Shown: piece after piece, positions 12,117-25,156 of the stretch
How the letters are laid out: every line of letters begins with the position of its first letter
Position numbering within the stretch: position 1 is the stretch's first letter
Source: Isochrysis galbana
Taxonomy: Eukaryota > Haptophyta > Isochrysidales > Isochrysidaceae
Reading direction: 5' to 3'
Assembly: GCA_018136815.1 (NCBI GenBank)
Contig: CM030933.1
Span: 620,001-684,000 of the forward strand
Length of the DNA stretch: 64,000 nucleotides
Position numbers and translations under genes: made by a program
Notes under the pieces: generated by a model
Seen by the model: the letters and a program-made list of their open reading frames with translations, nothing else
Told to the model about the DNA's origin: nothing
Database searches by the model: none

Positions 12117-12655
12117 ATCGACGCCCCTCCGCCACCGTCGCCTCCACCGCCCTCACCGCCGCCTCCCTCACCGCCACCGCCTTCACCGCCGCCTCCCTCG
12201 CCACCGCCGCCTTCGCCGCCGCCTCCCTCGCCACCGCAGCCTTCGCCGCCGCCGCCTTCATTCACCGCCGCCGCCTTCGCCGCCGCCGCGCCGCCGCCGT
12301 CACCACCGCCTCCCTCGCCGCCGCCGTCACCACCGCCTCCCTCGCCGCCACCGCCTTCACCGCCGCCTCCCTCACCGCCGCCTCCCTCACCGCCGCCTCC
12401 CTCACCTCCGCCACCCTCACCACCGCCGCCGTCTCCGCAACCACCATCAATCACCACCGCCTCCCTCACCGCCGCCGCCTTCTCCCCCGCCTCCCTCCCC
12501 GCCACCGCCTTCACCGCCACCGCCCTCCCCGCCACCGCCTTCATCACCGCCGCCCTCGCCTCCGCCTCCCTCACCGCCGCCTCCCTCACCGCCGCCTCCC
12601 TCACCGCCGCCTCCCTCACCGCCGCCTCCCTCACCGCCGCCTCCCTCACCGCCGC
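12117..12655 (+). repeat. 15-bp minisatellite encoding SPPPP-like repeats
   Basis: Variants of the 15-base unit ccgccgcctccctca repeat through this block. The last array, from about 12560 to 12652, is almost perfect. In one forward frame the 3' half reads PPPPS repeats, as in hydroxyproline-rich wall glycoproteins and pherophorins. The 5' half is out of frame with it and gives His/Arg-rich sequence, so an intact gene is doubtful. It is either a decayed Pro-rich exon or a non-coding minisatellite. Confidence 0.7.
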
Positions 12656-12659
12656 AGCT

Positions 12660-13960
12660 TGCGAGAGTGCTGCAGCGACGAACGGCCCGGATGCTGCCGG
12701 GGCAGCAGAGGTACGGCGGTCGCGTTCAAGGGCCAGTAAGAAACAACCACGCCCACACCCTTCAATCAACACCTGGGATGCGAGCCGACCGTCCATGGGC
12801 AATCGACCACTCAACGACATCTCCAGGGCAGCCCACTTCACTCCCTCCCGATACATGCCAAGGAAATCTGCGGGGGGTCATGACACCACTCTATTACCTC
12901 GTAGGCCGGCGTTAAAGGTGGCCCCACACAACTAGCTGCAAGAAGAGTGGCAGGTGCTGCGGAGTGTGCCAAGTTCAGGCCTTAGTGCTCTAGCTACTTA
13001 CTAGGATTAATGTTTGCCTCGATTGTGGCGTTGTAGTGGTTGTGATGGGTGCAGTCGTTATCCGCATGCGAGTAGCATGTTGTGCGTGGGTACCACAACT
13101 TATTGATCTAGATGCAAGCCTCTGTTGCGAGCGGCGCCTTGAGCAGATGCTGAGCATTGAGCAATCGCCCGCTCATGCTACTGCTGTTTTCTTTTTCTAG
13201 TCTTTGTTTTGAGGTTAGTAGTTTTTGGCGGAGCGGATGAGCGCACCACGTCCTGCGCTTTTACCGAGGTGGCGGCCACTTCGCGCCTACTTTGGAGCGC
13301 ATTGGTGGGTAGGGCGCGCATTTGTGCGGAGTGCGGACGCAACTCATTCAGTTTTCATCGCCGGGCCGCGCAGTGCCGCAAAGCGGATTTGAAGTAGCTC
13401 ATCTTGATGAGCATCACTGAAGGTGAGAGCGAATACTATCCTTGAACCACATACATTGGGCAAGACTATCGTCGGGCCTCAAATTTCATTCAGAGAAGTG
13501 CTTGAACTTGAGAAGCCGTCAGCAGCACTTGCACTTACGCATTTTGCGCATGGCGCTCATGGCAATGAGGGTGTGTGTACCTAAAAGAAAACTCCTTGGC
13601 CACTGCCAAAAAAATCGCCGCATTGTGGACCTTCGTACTCGTGACCACGAAAGAATCAACTCGCGAAACTTTGTAGTTGCTTTGTTGTCATCATGAAGAA
13701 TCTCTCCTTGCTTTCTCTTGGAGTTTTGGGTGCAATTTTGAAAAGTCGATTGTTCCCGTCCCCACCCCTACCCCGGTATCCTGGATCCTGGTACTGTTTT
13801 TGGTACTGTTTTTCTCTGTTTTTCTATGAATGCCAAAAACAGACTGTTTATACTGTTTTTGGACGCCCTCCCACTGTTTTTCCCATCTAGGGAGAACAGG
13901 AACAGAGAATAGGAGGGGGTAAGAGAGAGAGAAGGAGAGCGAGCCAAAGAGAGGAGGAAC
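12660..13960. other. Intergenic, nothing recognisable
   Basis: Only short open frames with no domains. Near 13790-13880 the motif ctgtttttggtactg recurs several times as a minor direct repeat. No RNA gene is recognised. Confidence 0.5.
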
Positions 13961-14181
13961 CCCCCGTTTGCTATCGGGGCATTTCCTCTTCCCCCGATAG
14001 CTATCGGGGGGTCCGCTTACAGCACCCCCAGGAGCTATCCCCCGATAGCTCTCGGGGGATTTTCTCGGTCCCCCGGTATCTCTCGGGGGGGCTGTTGGCG
14101 ATCGGGTGAAAATTTCCCCCCGACCCCCGACAGCTCCTGGGGGCCCCCGATAGCTCCTGGGGGGCGTTGGCTCCTGGGGGG
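13961..14181. repeat. Array of short palindromes around GATAGCTATC
   Basis: At least six related units of about 20 bases occur in 220 bp. One, cccccgatagctatcggggg at 13991-14010, is a perfect palindrome. Neighbouring units keep the C5/G5 arms but change the centre (gatagctctc, ggtatctctc, gacagctcct, gatagctcct). Each could form a hairpin or cruciform. The array ends about 280 bp before the kinesin start codon. Confidence 0.85.
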
Positions 14182-14462
14182 TAACATTTACAGAGCATGA
14201 TAATGTAGAGCTCTAGTTAGTAGTTAGGCCGCACATCGAACCCCCCCCCCGCCCCCGCCCCCTCGGCTCTCGTCTCTCTTGTCACTTGAACCGGCGAGGC
14301 GGGCGCGGGCGGGCGGGCGGGCGGGGGGAGAAGGGCGGGGGGGGGGAGGAAGCGAACCGTCGCGCGCGCGCCGCTGCCTCCGCCTCGGGGAGGGTGAGGG
14401 AGGGAGAAGAGAAACCTCCTCCAACTCCAGCTGCTCTCCGAGCCCGACTGAGGGTGAGAGAG

Positions 14463-17254
<2,792 letters not shown>

Positions 17255-17840
17255 GGCATCGGCTGCACCTAGATCGAAGACGGTCGCGGCCGTCATCACA
17301 ATGGTTCAACTACCCCCAATTTGAATACGGACACCTCCGCCATCGCCATTGTCCGGAGGATCCATCGGCGACTTGTCCAAAGTCCTGAATCGAGTTTGAA
17401 CGTGACCTACTCTCGGCCCCATCGTCCCGATGAGCATTCGAACGCAGATATCGCTTTTCGACAGGGCCGTCGATTAATGCACTCAAATCGCTAACCGCTT
17501 GTGGTTGGCAAATCCTGCCGTCTATGTCCCATTCATTTAGGAAAGATGTGTGCGGGTCCCGTCGCATATCCGAAGGTGATGATGGAGCTCACGACGATAC
17601 TTGGCGCTTGTTCTTACGGGGGGAAAGGCTTGCGCCAGCACGATGCTGCGGCCGTGTATGGAACTTGAGGTTGCCATGGAGGCTGCTTCTTCATGCACCA
17701 TATCACTCACCTGTGATCACCCGATCCGACGATGCGTGTTTCTGGAATACCGGATGAATTGTGGAAGAAAGAATTGGAAGGAAGTGTGCAGTTTGGTAGT
17801 TGTAGTTGCAGTAGCCAACATATTACGGCTGTGTTTGCCC
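17255..17840. other. Intergenic 3' flank of kinesin
   Basis: No gene is supported. The stretch probably contains the kinesin 3' UTR. Open frames on either strand are short and without domains. Confidence 0.4.
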
Positions 17841-17963
17841 ACGTCGCGCCTGCCTTCATCGCGCTCTCTGCCACTCAGCGGCGCTTTCGGACGACGACGC
17901 GGATGTAACCCCCATCGGGACGCTTCTTGTCGCATGGCGTGACCAGCCGCGAGTCCGAGCGTG
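17841..17963 (-). pseudogene. Inverted partial copy of kinesin exon 1
   Basis: Read on the minus strand, this block aligns with kinesin exon 1 from just after its ATG to about base 14600. It covers SRSDSRLVTP, DKKRPDGG, IRVVVRKR and PLSGRER. A base is missing between the RKR and PLSGRE codons, so the frame is broken. Several synonymous-looking changes show it is not an assembly echo. No P-loop remains. It lies about 590 bp downstream of the parent gene in opposite orientation, so it is a tail-facing duplication that has decayed. Confidence 0.85.
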
Positions 17964-17984
17964 CACCTAGATAGACAGACATAC

Positions 17985-18040
17985 AACTAAGTTTGTACTT
18001 GGTTTACCCATGGGGGGGCACGAGCCCCCCCCTCTCTCCA
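17985..18040. repeat. Short dispersed repeat, inverted partner at 50.0 kb
   Basis: The block from aactaagtttgtactt to the C/T-rich end is, with few changes, the reverse complement of 50021-50069. A third copy of the palindromic core (aactaagtttatacttag) occurs near 22517. The partly palindromic core suggests the end of a small non-autonomous element. Confidence 0.65.
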
Positions 18041-18172
18041 CTCCTCTTCCGCTATGGGGGAGTAACCACCCATCCTCCTGGCATGCCCTATGGCTTGCTA
18101 GGAGCAGACCCCACTGACCCACTCTCTCGCCACTCATTGGCTCGCCCCATTCGCCCGCCCTGGCCGGGCCGA

Positions 18173-18235
18173 GAGGTCGGTCCGCCTCACCGGGTTTTCG
18201 CCCATTGCTGCCCATTCCCATTGTAATTTGTGGGA
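18173..18235. repeat. Dispersed repeat, inverted partner at 39.5 kb
   Basis: The reverse complement of this block resembles 39480-39528. Both share the order cacaa-ttacaatggg, gaaaaccc and gaggcggaccgacct. No coding function is visible. Confidence 0.6.
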
Positions 18236-18317
18236 GCCGGGGGTTTGCGAGGGGGGAGATTGAAGGGGTGCATACGTGTAGTATGTGTATGTATTTGTGG
18301 ACAATTTGTGGCACTAG

Positions 18318-18387
18318 CACACGTCAAGGCGTACGGGCAGGTGCGCTAAGGGGTGTCCTCATAGTACCGGGCTAGTGGGAGTAGTGG
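18318..18387. repeat. Dispersed repeat, inverted partner at 37.3 kb
   Basis: This block matches the reverse complement of 37310-37392, including acgtcaaggcgtacggg, aggggtgtc and agtaccgggctagtggga. The copies differ by small insertions. Confidence 0.7.
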
Positions 18388-18710
18388 TAGTGGTATTGCT
18401 AGCGCTCAGATCTCAGATGTTTTATTACAGCACTACTATTATTATTCTGCGAGCTGCCATGCGCCCCCCCTAGCTAGCCCTAGTTTGCAATAGTCAAGAG
18501 TAGTCTGGACTACGTGGGCGCTGCCATCTATGACGAGAATAAGCCCACACCCAAATCTCAAGTGCGCACAATATTGCGAAGACACGAGTAGGAGATTTTG
18601 ATTCATCAAGGGGTGAACTCGCTATGACTCACCGCCTCCTACTTCGTTGCCACGGCGAACGCGTGTCCCACGACAGAGGGTGATTGGGTCCCTTTGGATG
18701 GTACCGGGGC

Positions 18711-20361
18711 CTAGGCCACAAACATGGGTATAGCTGAGCTGCTCAGACTGCAATGAGAGATGCGGACGCACCCGAGCACCCGTTCGGGCAGCTCCGACGA
18801 ATGCTGCGCCTCGAGCATGAAGGCTAGATCCACGGCTAGGTGCTTGCATTGCGATTTGACCATCGAAACGATGCGCCCAGCGGCGGGTGAGGAGTTGCAG
18901 TCTACGGAGACCTGCGAACGAGAAGAATATGGAGGTGCTTACCCTCGCCGAGCTGGCGATGAGAGGCCACCAAGGGAGGTCTGGTGGCAGTGGGTCGATG
19001 TGACAAAGGCGAGTGCGCGGCGCAGCTCGGACGCTCACCTGGAAGATCCCGGGGCAAGCGAGGAATCGTTGCTTAAGCTGCTTGCCAAGAATAGCAGGAG
19101 TGTGGCCGACTGCCTTCTTCACTAGCCAGGGACCCGTCTGAATGGCCGGGATCAGCTTGAAGCGGCTATTCCTGAACTGGTCGCTCGTCGCTGGCGAACG
19201 GAATGCGCACAGGAGCTCGTGCGCGGCACCGGCAGCGCCAGTATCGAGCACCCCAAAATAGAGGACGAGCTGGAAGACGCCGCTGGCGCCAGGGATGATC
19301 ATATTGACGACAAAGACGGACTCAAGGGAAGATGCCGTTCGCAGATGGAGGGTGTGAGAGGGAGAGTCTGAGGACGAGGGTACCAGGAGGGCAGTGAGTA
19401 CCGAAGGCGTGATGCAGATGTTGGCAGTGTGATCGACCCCGCGGGTCGCGTGCGTCTCGGCGAGCCCCTGGCGCTGGCAGCAGCCACCTGGGCGTGTGCC
19501 GATGTCCTCGACAACATTTTTCGAGCGGAACAACTCGACGGCGAGGAGCTCAGCCGCACCGCCGGCCGACGGCGCCTTCTTGCCGTCGGACATGTAATGT
19601 CTGTCGCGCACGTTGAATGATGTGGGGTCGAGCGCCAAATAACACTGCTCCTCTCCCGCTGTGGATCCCCGCGGTAGCTCATAGGGTGAACAGCGCACGG
19701 CACTGGCGATTGTCGCATCGGGGGCGTCTGCCAAGGGCCCATAAGTCGAAGTCATCCCGGGGTCCGGTTGGGCGGTGGCGTTAGCGACGACTTGCTCAGC
19801 TGGCGCGCTGTCCGCCGCTACAGCGGTGGGCGCTGCCGCTGGTTGAGCGGCACTCTTCAGTCCTGGCGCGCCCTTTCCCAGCGCGCCAGACTTGGCGCCG
19901 CCCTGCTCTCGCGCAGATGACGGCGGAACGCTAGCGTTCGGGGAGGCGGCCGCGACCTCCATGCCCTCATTGCCAGACTGCGGCAGCGTGTCGACTTTGA
20001 GCTGCACCTGTGTGTCAGCGCTCGGTGCCGCCCCAGCGGGCCAGACATGCGGCTCCCTGGCAGATGGCGGGTCGGAGGTGTCTTCGTGCTCGAGCGAGAT
20101 GCGGCGCGCCCACTCTGCTTGCTCGGCCTCGAGCGAGACGGTGGGAGGTGCTGACCACCTACCAAGATCCTGCGCTAGCTTGGCAGACAGCCTACCCCTG
20201 CTCTCAGCCGAGCGCCTGGCGGTCTTGGGCCGGCGTCTGCGGAGGCAGAAGGGGTGCAACGCGAGGCTGGCGGCCCACTCCGCCCATCGGCTACGACGCA
20301 GTGAGTGGTAGAGCCCGTGCCGTACAAGCGAGTGCCGGTCGAGAGAGCGGCGACTCTCCAT
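18711..20361 (-). CDS. EDR2_C (DUF1336) domain protein
   Basis: Two exons, 20361-19039 and 18911-18711, join in phase to 507 residues. Residues about 240-505 follow the C-terminal domain of plant ENHANCED DISEASE RESISTANCE 2. They contain SFNVRDRHYMSDGKKAPS, LFRSKNVVEDIG, VVNMIIPG, the highly typical FRNSRFKLIPAI, GPWLVKKAVGHTPAILGK, then VSVDCNSSPAAG and SSELPERVLGCVRISH at the end. EDR2 proteins carry PH and START lipid-binding domains before this one; here they are absent and replaced by about 235 basic, then Ala/Pro-rich residues. Membrane-lipid binding is plausible but unproven. A further intron may remove a non-conserved stretch of 39 codons before VFVVNM. Reading straight through to 18622 instead of splicing loses the conserved end. 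Confidence 0.85.
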
Positions 20362-20836
20362 GGATGAGAAGGGCGCGTTGGGATGGGCGAGAGGGAGGGA
20401 AGGGGAGGGGAGGGAAGAGAAGGGGAAAGGAGGGAAGGGGAGCGGAGGGAAGGGGAGGAGAGGAGACGGGGGGAGGAGCGGCGGGGGACGGGAGGTGGGT
20501 GGGTCGAGAGAGCTGGGCGGGAGCGAGAGGCAGGAGGGGCGGGGGAAGGAGAGGAGAGGGAGAGGAGGACGAGGAGAAGCCGATGTGTGTGAGCGGGCGC
20601 GAGAGAAGAGAGAGAGAGAGAGAGGAGAAAGACCGGGTTATTTGAAGAGGAGAGAGAGATCTTGACGGTGGAGGCGAGGAGGCGAGGAGGAGGGGATGGG
20701 CGGGGGGGGGGACCAAGCAAGCGAGAAGTGAAGCGGATTCGGACGGGCTGAACAAGGAGAGGAGGTTAGAGAGAGAAGGAAGAGAGAAAACGGCGTGGTG
20801 GACGGAAGGAGGAGCTTGTTCCACTCTGCTGCTCTT

Positions 20837-20870
<34 letters not shown>

Positions 20871-21214
20871 TTCTCTTTCTTTTCTGTCGGCTCCTCCCAC
20901 ATCCTCTCCTCTCCCCCCCCCTCTCTGTCTCCCCCGCAGGCAGAGAGTCTGGCAGGCAGAGTGGCTGCGGTGGTCTCCGGTGGTGTGAAGGAAGCACTCT
21001 ACAAGTAAAGATAGTAAAGATCGTTGTAGAGTATGTGTTTGGTGTTTGAATCGCTGCAACTTGCGTGAAGTTAGTTACCAGGGGTTCTTGACTGGACCCG
21101 CGCGGCGGGGCGAACGGGGAGAGAGGAGGAGGAGGAGAGAAACTCTCACCCAATCAGGATCCAGGGCAGCAGGGGGTTTCTCAAGGGGACAGGAGAATTT
21201 CGTGGAAGAACCGC
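20362..21214. other. Purine-rich 5' flank of the EDR2_C gene
   Basis: Bases 20370-20720 are almost entirely G/A on the plus strand, so C/T on the coding strand, followed by a (CT)n block at 20840-20868. No gene is supported. It probably contains the promoter and leader of the EDR2_C gene. Confidence 0.55.
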
Positions 21215-22058
21215 TGACGAATTGGGAAGGCCCATAGGGCCTGAGGGCAATGAGGAAGGAGGCATGCCGACGGCAGGCGCGGCGGAGGAGACGACTTCAG
21301 AGGGGCTGACGGGCTGAAGCCCGTCAGCAGAGGAAGGCGGGCAGGCAGGCTTGGGCGAGGGCGAGGACGGCGGTGAGAGCGACATGGAACGAGCGGCGAG
21401 AGGCGAGGGTGAGTGTGAGGAGGGCTGTGATGGCAGGGGCTGGTGAGGCGAGGCGAGATTGTAGGGTCTGAGTGTTACGAGAGCGAGAGCGACGAGAGCG
21501 AGAGCGACGACGGATGACGACTGACGACAGGACGACGGACAGAGACACCCAGGAAAACACCCCGACTCTCGCCCCACGACTTTCTCACATAACTCGACTG
21601 AAATCAAACCCAAACACTCCGGCCAGACAACGACGGACGACGATCAGAAGGCGATCTGTCGGCGATCCCGTCTGGAAGGGGAACCGCACCATAACGGAAA
21701 CGAGGGGCAATCCTGCCGCACAAGATTCCAAGAGACCTACCAAATAAGACAAAAGGAGTGCGATGTGCCTAAGGGGGAGATACGAAGAGGTCGTAAATTA
21801 AACCTGATTGCCCCCAGAAGCAGATAAAGAACCGCAGGGGAGATAGCAAATTAAACCTATCTGCGAGGCGCCTGGGAGGAAGAAAGGCGGGGAAACTTCC
21901 CTTCTCTTTCGAGATAAAGAGAGAGAGCGCTCCACAACCCACGATCCCATGCATCCAAGCGAAGCTTTTGACCGAGAACGAGAGAAAGCAGAGAATTATA
22001 ACGATAAATGCCGAACGACGATGAGAAGCCTAACGAGTGTCGATTCGCGAATGCGACA
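21215..22058 (-). mobile_element. Solo LTR of a Ty3/gypsy element
   Basis: An 844-bp block closely similar along its length to 60609-61456, the 3' LTR of the chromodomain retrotransposon at the right edge. Read on the minus strand it begins TGTCGCATTC and ends AATTCGTCA, the canonical TG...CA. The 5 bases accgc directly precede it (21210-21214) and follow it (22059-22063), a perfect target-site duplication. No internal region is present, so it is a solo LTR left by recombination between two LTRs. Confidence 0.9.
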
Positions 22059-22597
22059 ACCGCGGGAGGGAGCCACGTTGCCGAATAATCGCACCAATCA
22101 AGGGAGAGGGAGAACAGAGCACAGTTGATATTGATTACTTTTTTTGTGGGGGCCCAGGGGGGGGGGTCGAGGTCCTAATTAATGGGCCCCGGATATATGT
22201 GCTAGTTGGGTGTATTGGGGGCTGCTTTCTACCAGAAAAAATCCTCAATTTCCTCAATTTTCCAATTACAGGGCCTGTGATCTAATTAATAGTTGCCCAG
22301 GGATTTCGCTGGAAAACACCTCCTGGGGGAGGTGTTCGCCCAAGTGCTCCAAAAGTGCTGTTAAAATCTACTATTAGATTTCGCCAACCGCATTACAGTT
22401 ATAATAGGCCCGTAGTATGACTTCTATCTTCTACCGTTCCCCGTTGCGCGCCACCAAGCCCTGCCGCCCGCAGCCCCGCGCCTCGCGCCTCGCGCCTCGC
22501 CTCTCCCGCTCTCCATCCAACTAAGTTTATACTTAGACGCGATGGAGCGCGCCGACGCGACTCCCCTCTCCTTCGGGCTGTCAGAGCAAGGCTGATC
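22059..22597. other. Intergenic with two short dispersed repeats
   Basis: Bases 22183-22221 are the near reverse complement of 60013-60049 (gggccccggatat and tagttgggtgtattggg). A hairpin aacacctcc-tggg-ggaggtgtt lies near 22315. A copy of the aactaagtttatacttag core sits near 22517. No gene is seen. Confidence 0.6.
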
Positions 22598-23530
22598 TCA
22601 CTCTTGGAGATTGCCTGCGAGCATCGGGTTTCCTTCAATCACCATGAACGTATGACGAAAGAGAAATCCACCGACGGAGAAAACGATTCGAGCCTTGCCT
22701 CGCGTGATAAGAGGTAGGCCGTCCGGACCGTGAAGCGGTGTCACTACGGCTTGCGGCAGCCGCTCGACGCACGCGTCGTTGGGTAGGCTGGACAAGAGGG
22801 AAGTGGTCACGACCGACGGGCCAGCTCCGGTGTCAGCGAGGGTGCTGTTGACTGTGAGAGCGGAGTCGGCTAGGATTACTCCTTCTTTGCCGGTAGCCTC
22901 GTCGGAGCGGCAGACCATCAGATCTCGAACATATAGACAATGCCTTGGGTAGGCTGAGGGCTTGGTATCCACGACACTCTCCGGTCGGTGCGCGGTCACG
23001 TGTGCGATGGTGTCGGACGGGGACGGGGTTGGTCGAAAGAGTGGTTGCTCGGGTGAATTCATCGTCAAAGTGGTCGTCGTCTCTTCGGGTACTCCGACTG
23101 CCGCTATCGTGGCAGAGGGCCTAGAGGCGTCGTCCTCGTGGGTAGAGGGGCAGGGTGATAGCTTGGGGCTAGTGTAACCCAGGCCTCTCTTGTCGGTAGG
23201 GTGCCTCGGGTGGTCGGACATCTTTTCCCAGTCTTTCTCGAGACGAGCTTGGGCTTCTGTCTTGGGTCTTCGAACGAGGGTGGCTAACTCTTCGGCGCGG
23301 ATGCCTTTGGCTTCCACAAACTCGATCGGCGCCCGGACGGCAGCGGCGAGGTCGGATTCCTCGTCCGCGCCTCGTCCGGCTAGAGCTTGCGCTCTTATTT
23401 CGTCAGCGGTTTCGAGCGTGACGTTGGACCATTTCTGATCCCCGTTCACTGGGAGGGAGCGGGCGGGCGCGCCTCTGCGCTTGTTCGCGGGGGCTCGTTC
23501 CCGCTCCGGAGTTTTGTTTTCAGTTTAATT
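22598..23530 (-). mobile_element. Truncated Gag-protease of an LTR retrotransposon
   Basis: The minus-strand frame is open from about 23530, with no good ATG, to a stop at 22598. It encodes roughly 310 residues. The first half is charged and helical, Gag-like, with DEIRAQALAG. The second half has a retropepsin-type active site, LADTGAGPSVV, followed by the hydrophobic VGGFLFRHTFMVIEG segment expected of aspartic proteases. It stops before reverse transcriptase. It lies 0.5 kb from the solo LTR, in the same orientation, but that LTR has its own target duplication, so the two are separate insertions. Confidence 0.75.
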
Positions 23531-25156
23531 TTTGAACTGGCAGCCTAGGCACTTACATCAGTATATCAGCTCCTGGGGAGCTAATACTAATGCATCAGTA
23601 CTAATATCAGTACTTACAGCCCAACTAGGCGTGATACCACCAAGCCTTCCTCGTGCAAAATCACCGCTGGACACAGCGACTGACTTACCGAGATATAAAG
23701 ATCATAGCACAACTTGATACCCCGAACGAAGGAAGACGACGCCATAGTCTCCCGCCCCCTTATCTCCAACTCCTGGCCGAAGCAGCGCGCGCGGCCACCC
23801 CGGAGCCAGTATCTCCATTAAAGCGGGAACTGGGGAAGGGGAAAGGGGTTGAAGGTGGCTAAGGTTGGGTAGTAAGTAGGGAGGTACATGAGCACGCTGC
23901 CTCAAGCCGCACATGTAGCGGGGATTTTTAAGAAGATTTTTCTTCCAATGGGGGTATCAGCCACCTCTTTCATTTCAAGGACAAACTGTGATTTGACCCG
24001 ACGCCCCGTGAAGTATGTCACAAAACTTGGTATTGCTGAGGGAATGGTGCCTTAGTGCCCTCGGAACATTAAAAGAGGATATGCATGAGGTAACCAACAA
24101 GCCCAGGTTTAGGCAAAACAAGCACTTTGTGCTCGCGCTCTCACCTAGCGAAGTTTGTCCTTACTTCAGGGACTTGTCCTTAAAAGCGAGGTACCTTTAT
24201 CCGACTAAACGATGACGCCCTTGGGGAAAGCCATAAGGCTGGGCCCCCACACAGCGGCGCACTAAATTGCACCGCCACCCAACCAGGATTAAAAACCTCC
24301 CCCCGCCCCCCCCTCCCTCAACGCTAGGCCCAAAGTAGTGCACATGGGCTGACCCCCCGAAACCAAACAAAAAGGAACGAGGGGGGGGGGGGGCGGGAAG
24401 GGGAGAGCGGAAGGGGCGAGGGCGATGGCAAACGGTAACCCGGTCATGGGAATAGTAGATAATAGCGTAGCGGGCATCTTCAAAGTAGCTTAACGGACGC
24501 CTTCTTTGCCAGTATCAAGCATTGTACGATTGATTCAATGGACAGCGCGCGTTAGCAACTACGCGACCCGAAAGAAGGCGCCCCGCGCCGGGGGGGGGGT
24601 CTCGAATCAGTCTCATTTCCGGGGCTCTTCGTGAATACACGTATTTGTATTCAACGACTAGGACTAGAAGTATTGAGATTTTTTTAAATCTTTCCCTTCC
24701 GACCCAAGCTTGCGAGTACATTTAAAAACATTGTAAGCCATATATACAGCACACACCATAAACCACACGTTCACTCTCGTCGTGCACGTTCGCCGCCGCC
24801 GGAGGCGAGAGCGTCACTCTTGAAAAGTAGAAAGGCGGGCATAGTTGTCTCCCTCCGTGATGCATTGTTGCACGCCACACCGAAGAAGAAACCTTTTGAC
24901 CACGCGCCTCCAGAATCGCCTTGCTGCCAGCGGCGACCATCAACGCCTTACTGGCCCTGAAGTATAGGCAAGGAAGCCATAAATGACAAGCGCACCTCTC
25001 CTCATGCGAGAGGGGAGGCGCGGCGTGGAAAGGGGACCGGCATGGATGCCCATGCACACTCCATTTTGCGGCAATGCCATCTCTCGATCTAGTAGTGATG
25101 ATGCTTAGCCGACGAGATCGAACCACGTTCACACACTTCCAGGTGAGACCTCGGGT
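23531..25156. other. Intergenic, repeats and OSCP 3' flank
   Basis: Bases 23560-23630 contain repeated cagtact/agtact strings with inverted symmetry. Bases 23740-23935 resemble 29390-29580, with 25 identical bases at 23772-23796 and 29411-29435. A 66-codon open frame at 24015-24215 has no domain. From about 24720 the sequence is probably the OSCP 3' UTR. Confidence 0.5.

Noticed and set aside
12040-12915. 291-residue Pro/His/Arg-rich gene
   Set aside because: The repeat changes frame inside the ORF and there is no signal peptide or flanking domain.
13961-14181. CRISPR-like array
   Set aside because: Units are palindromes with varying cores and no regular unique spacers, in a eukaryotic genome with introns.
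18622-18710. Unspliced C-terminal extension of the EDR2_C protein to 18622
   Set aside because: The read-through frame gives no family match. Splicing 19039 to 18911 restores the conserved EDR2_C end and a stop at 18711.
24722-25132. 136-codon minus-strand ORF after OSCP
   Set aside because: It has no domain and lies where the OSCP 3' UTR is expected.
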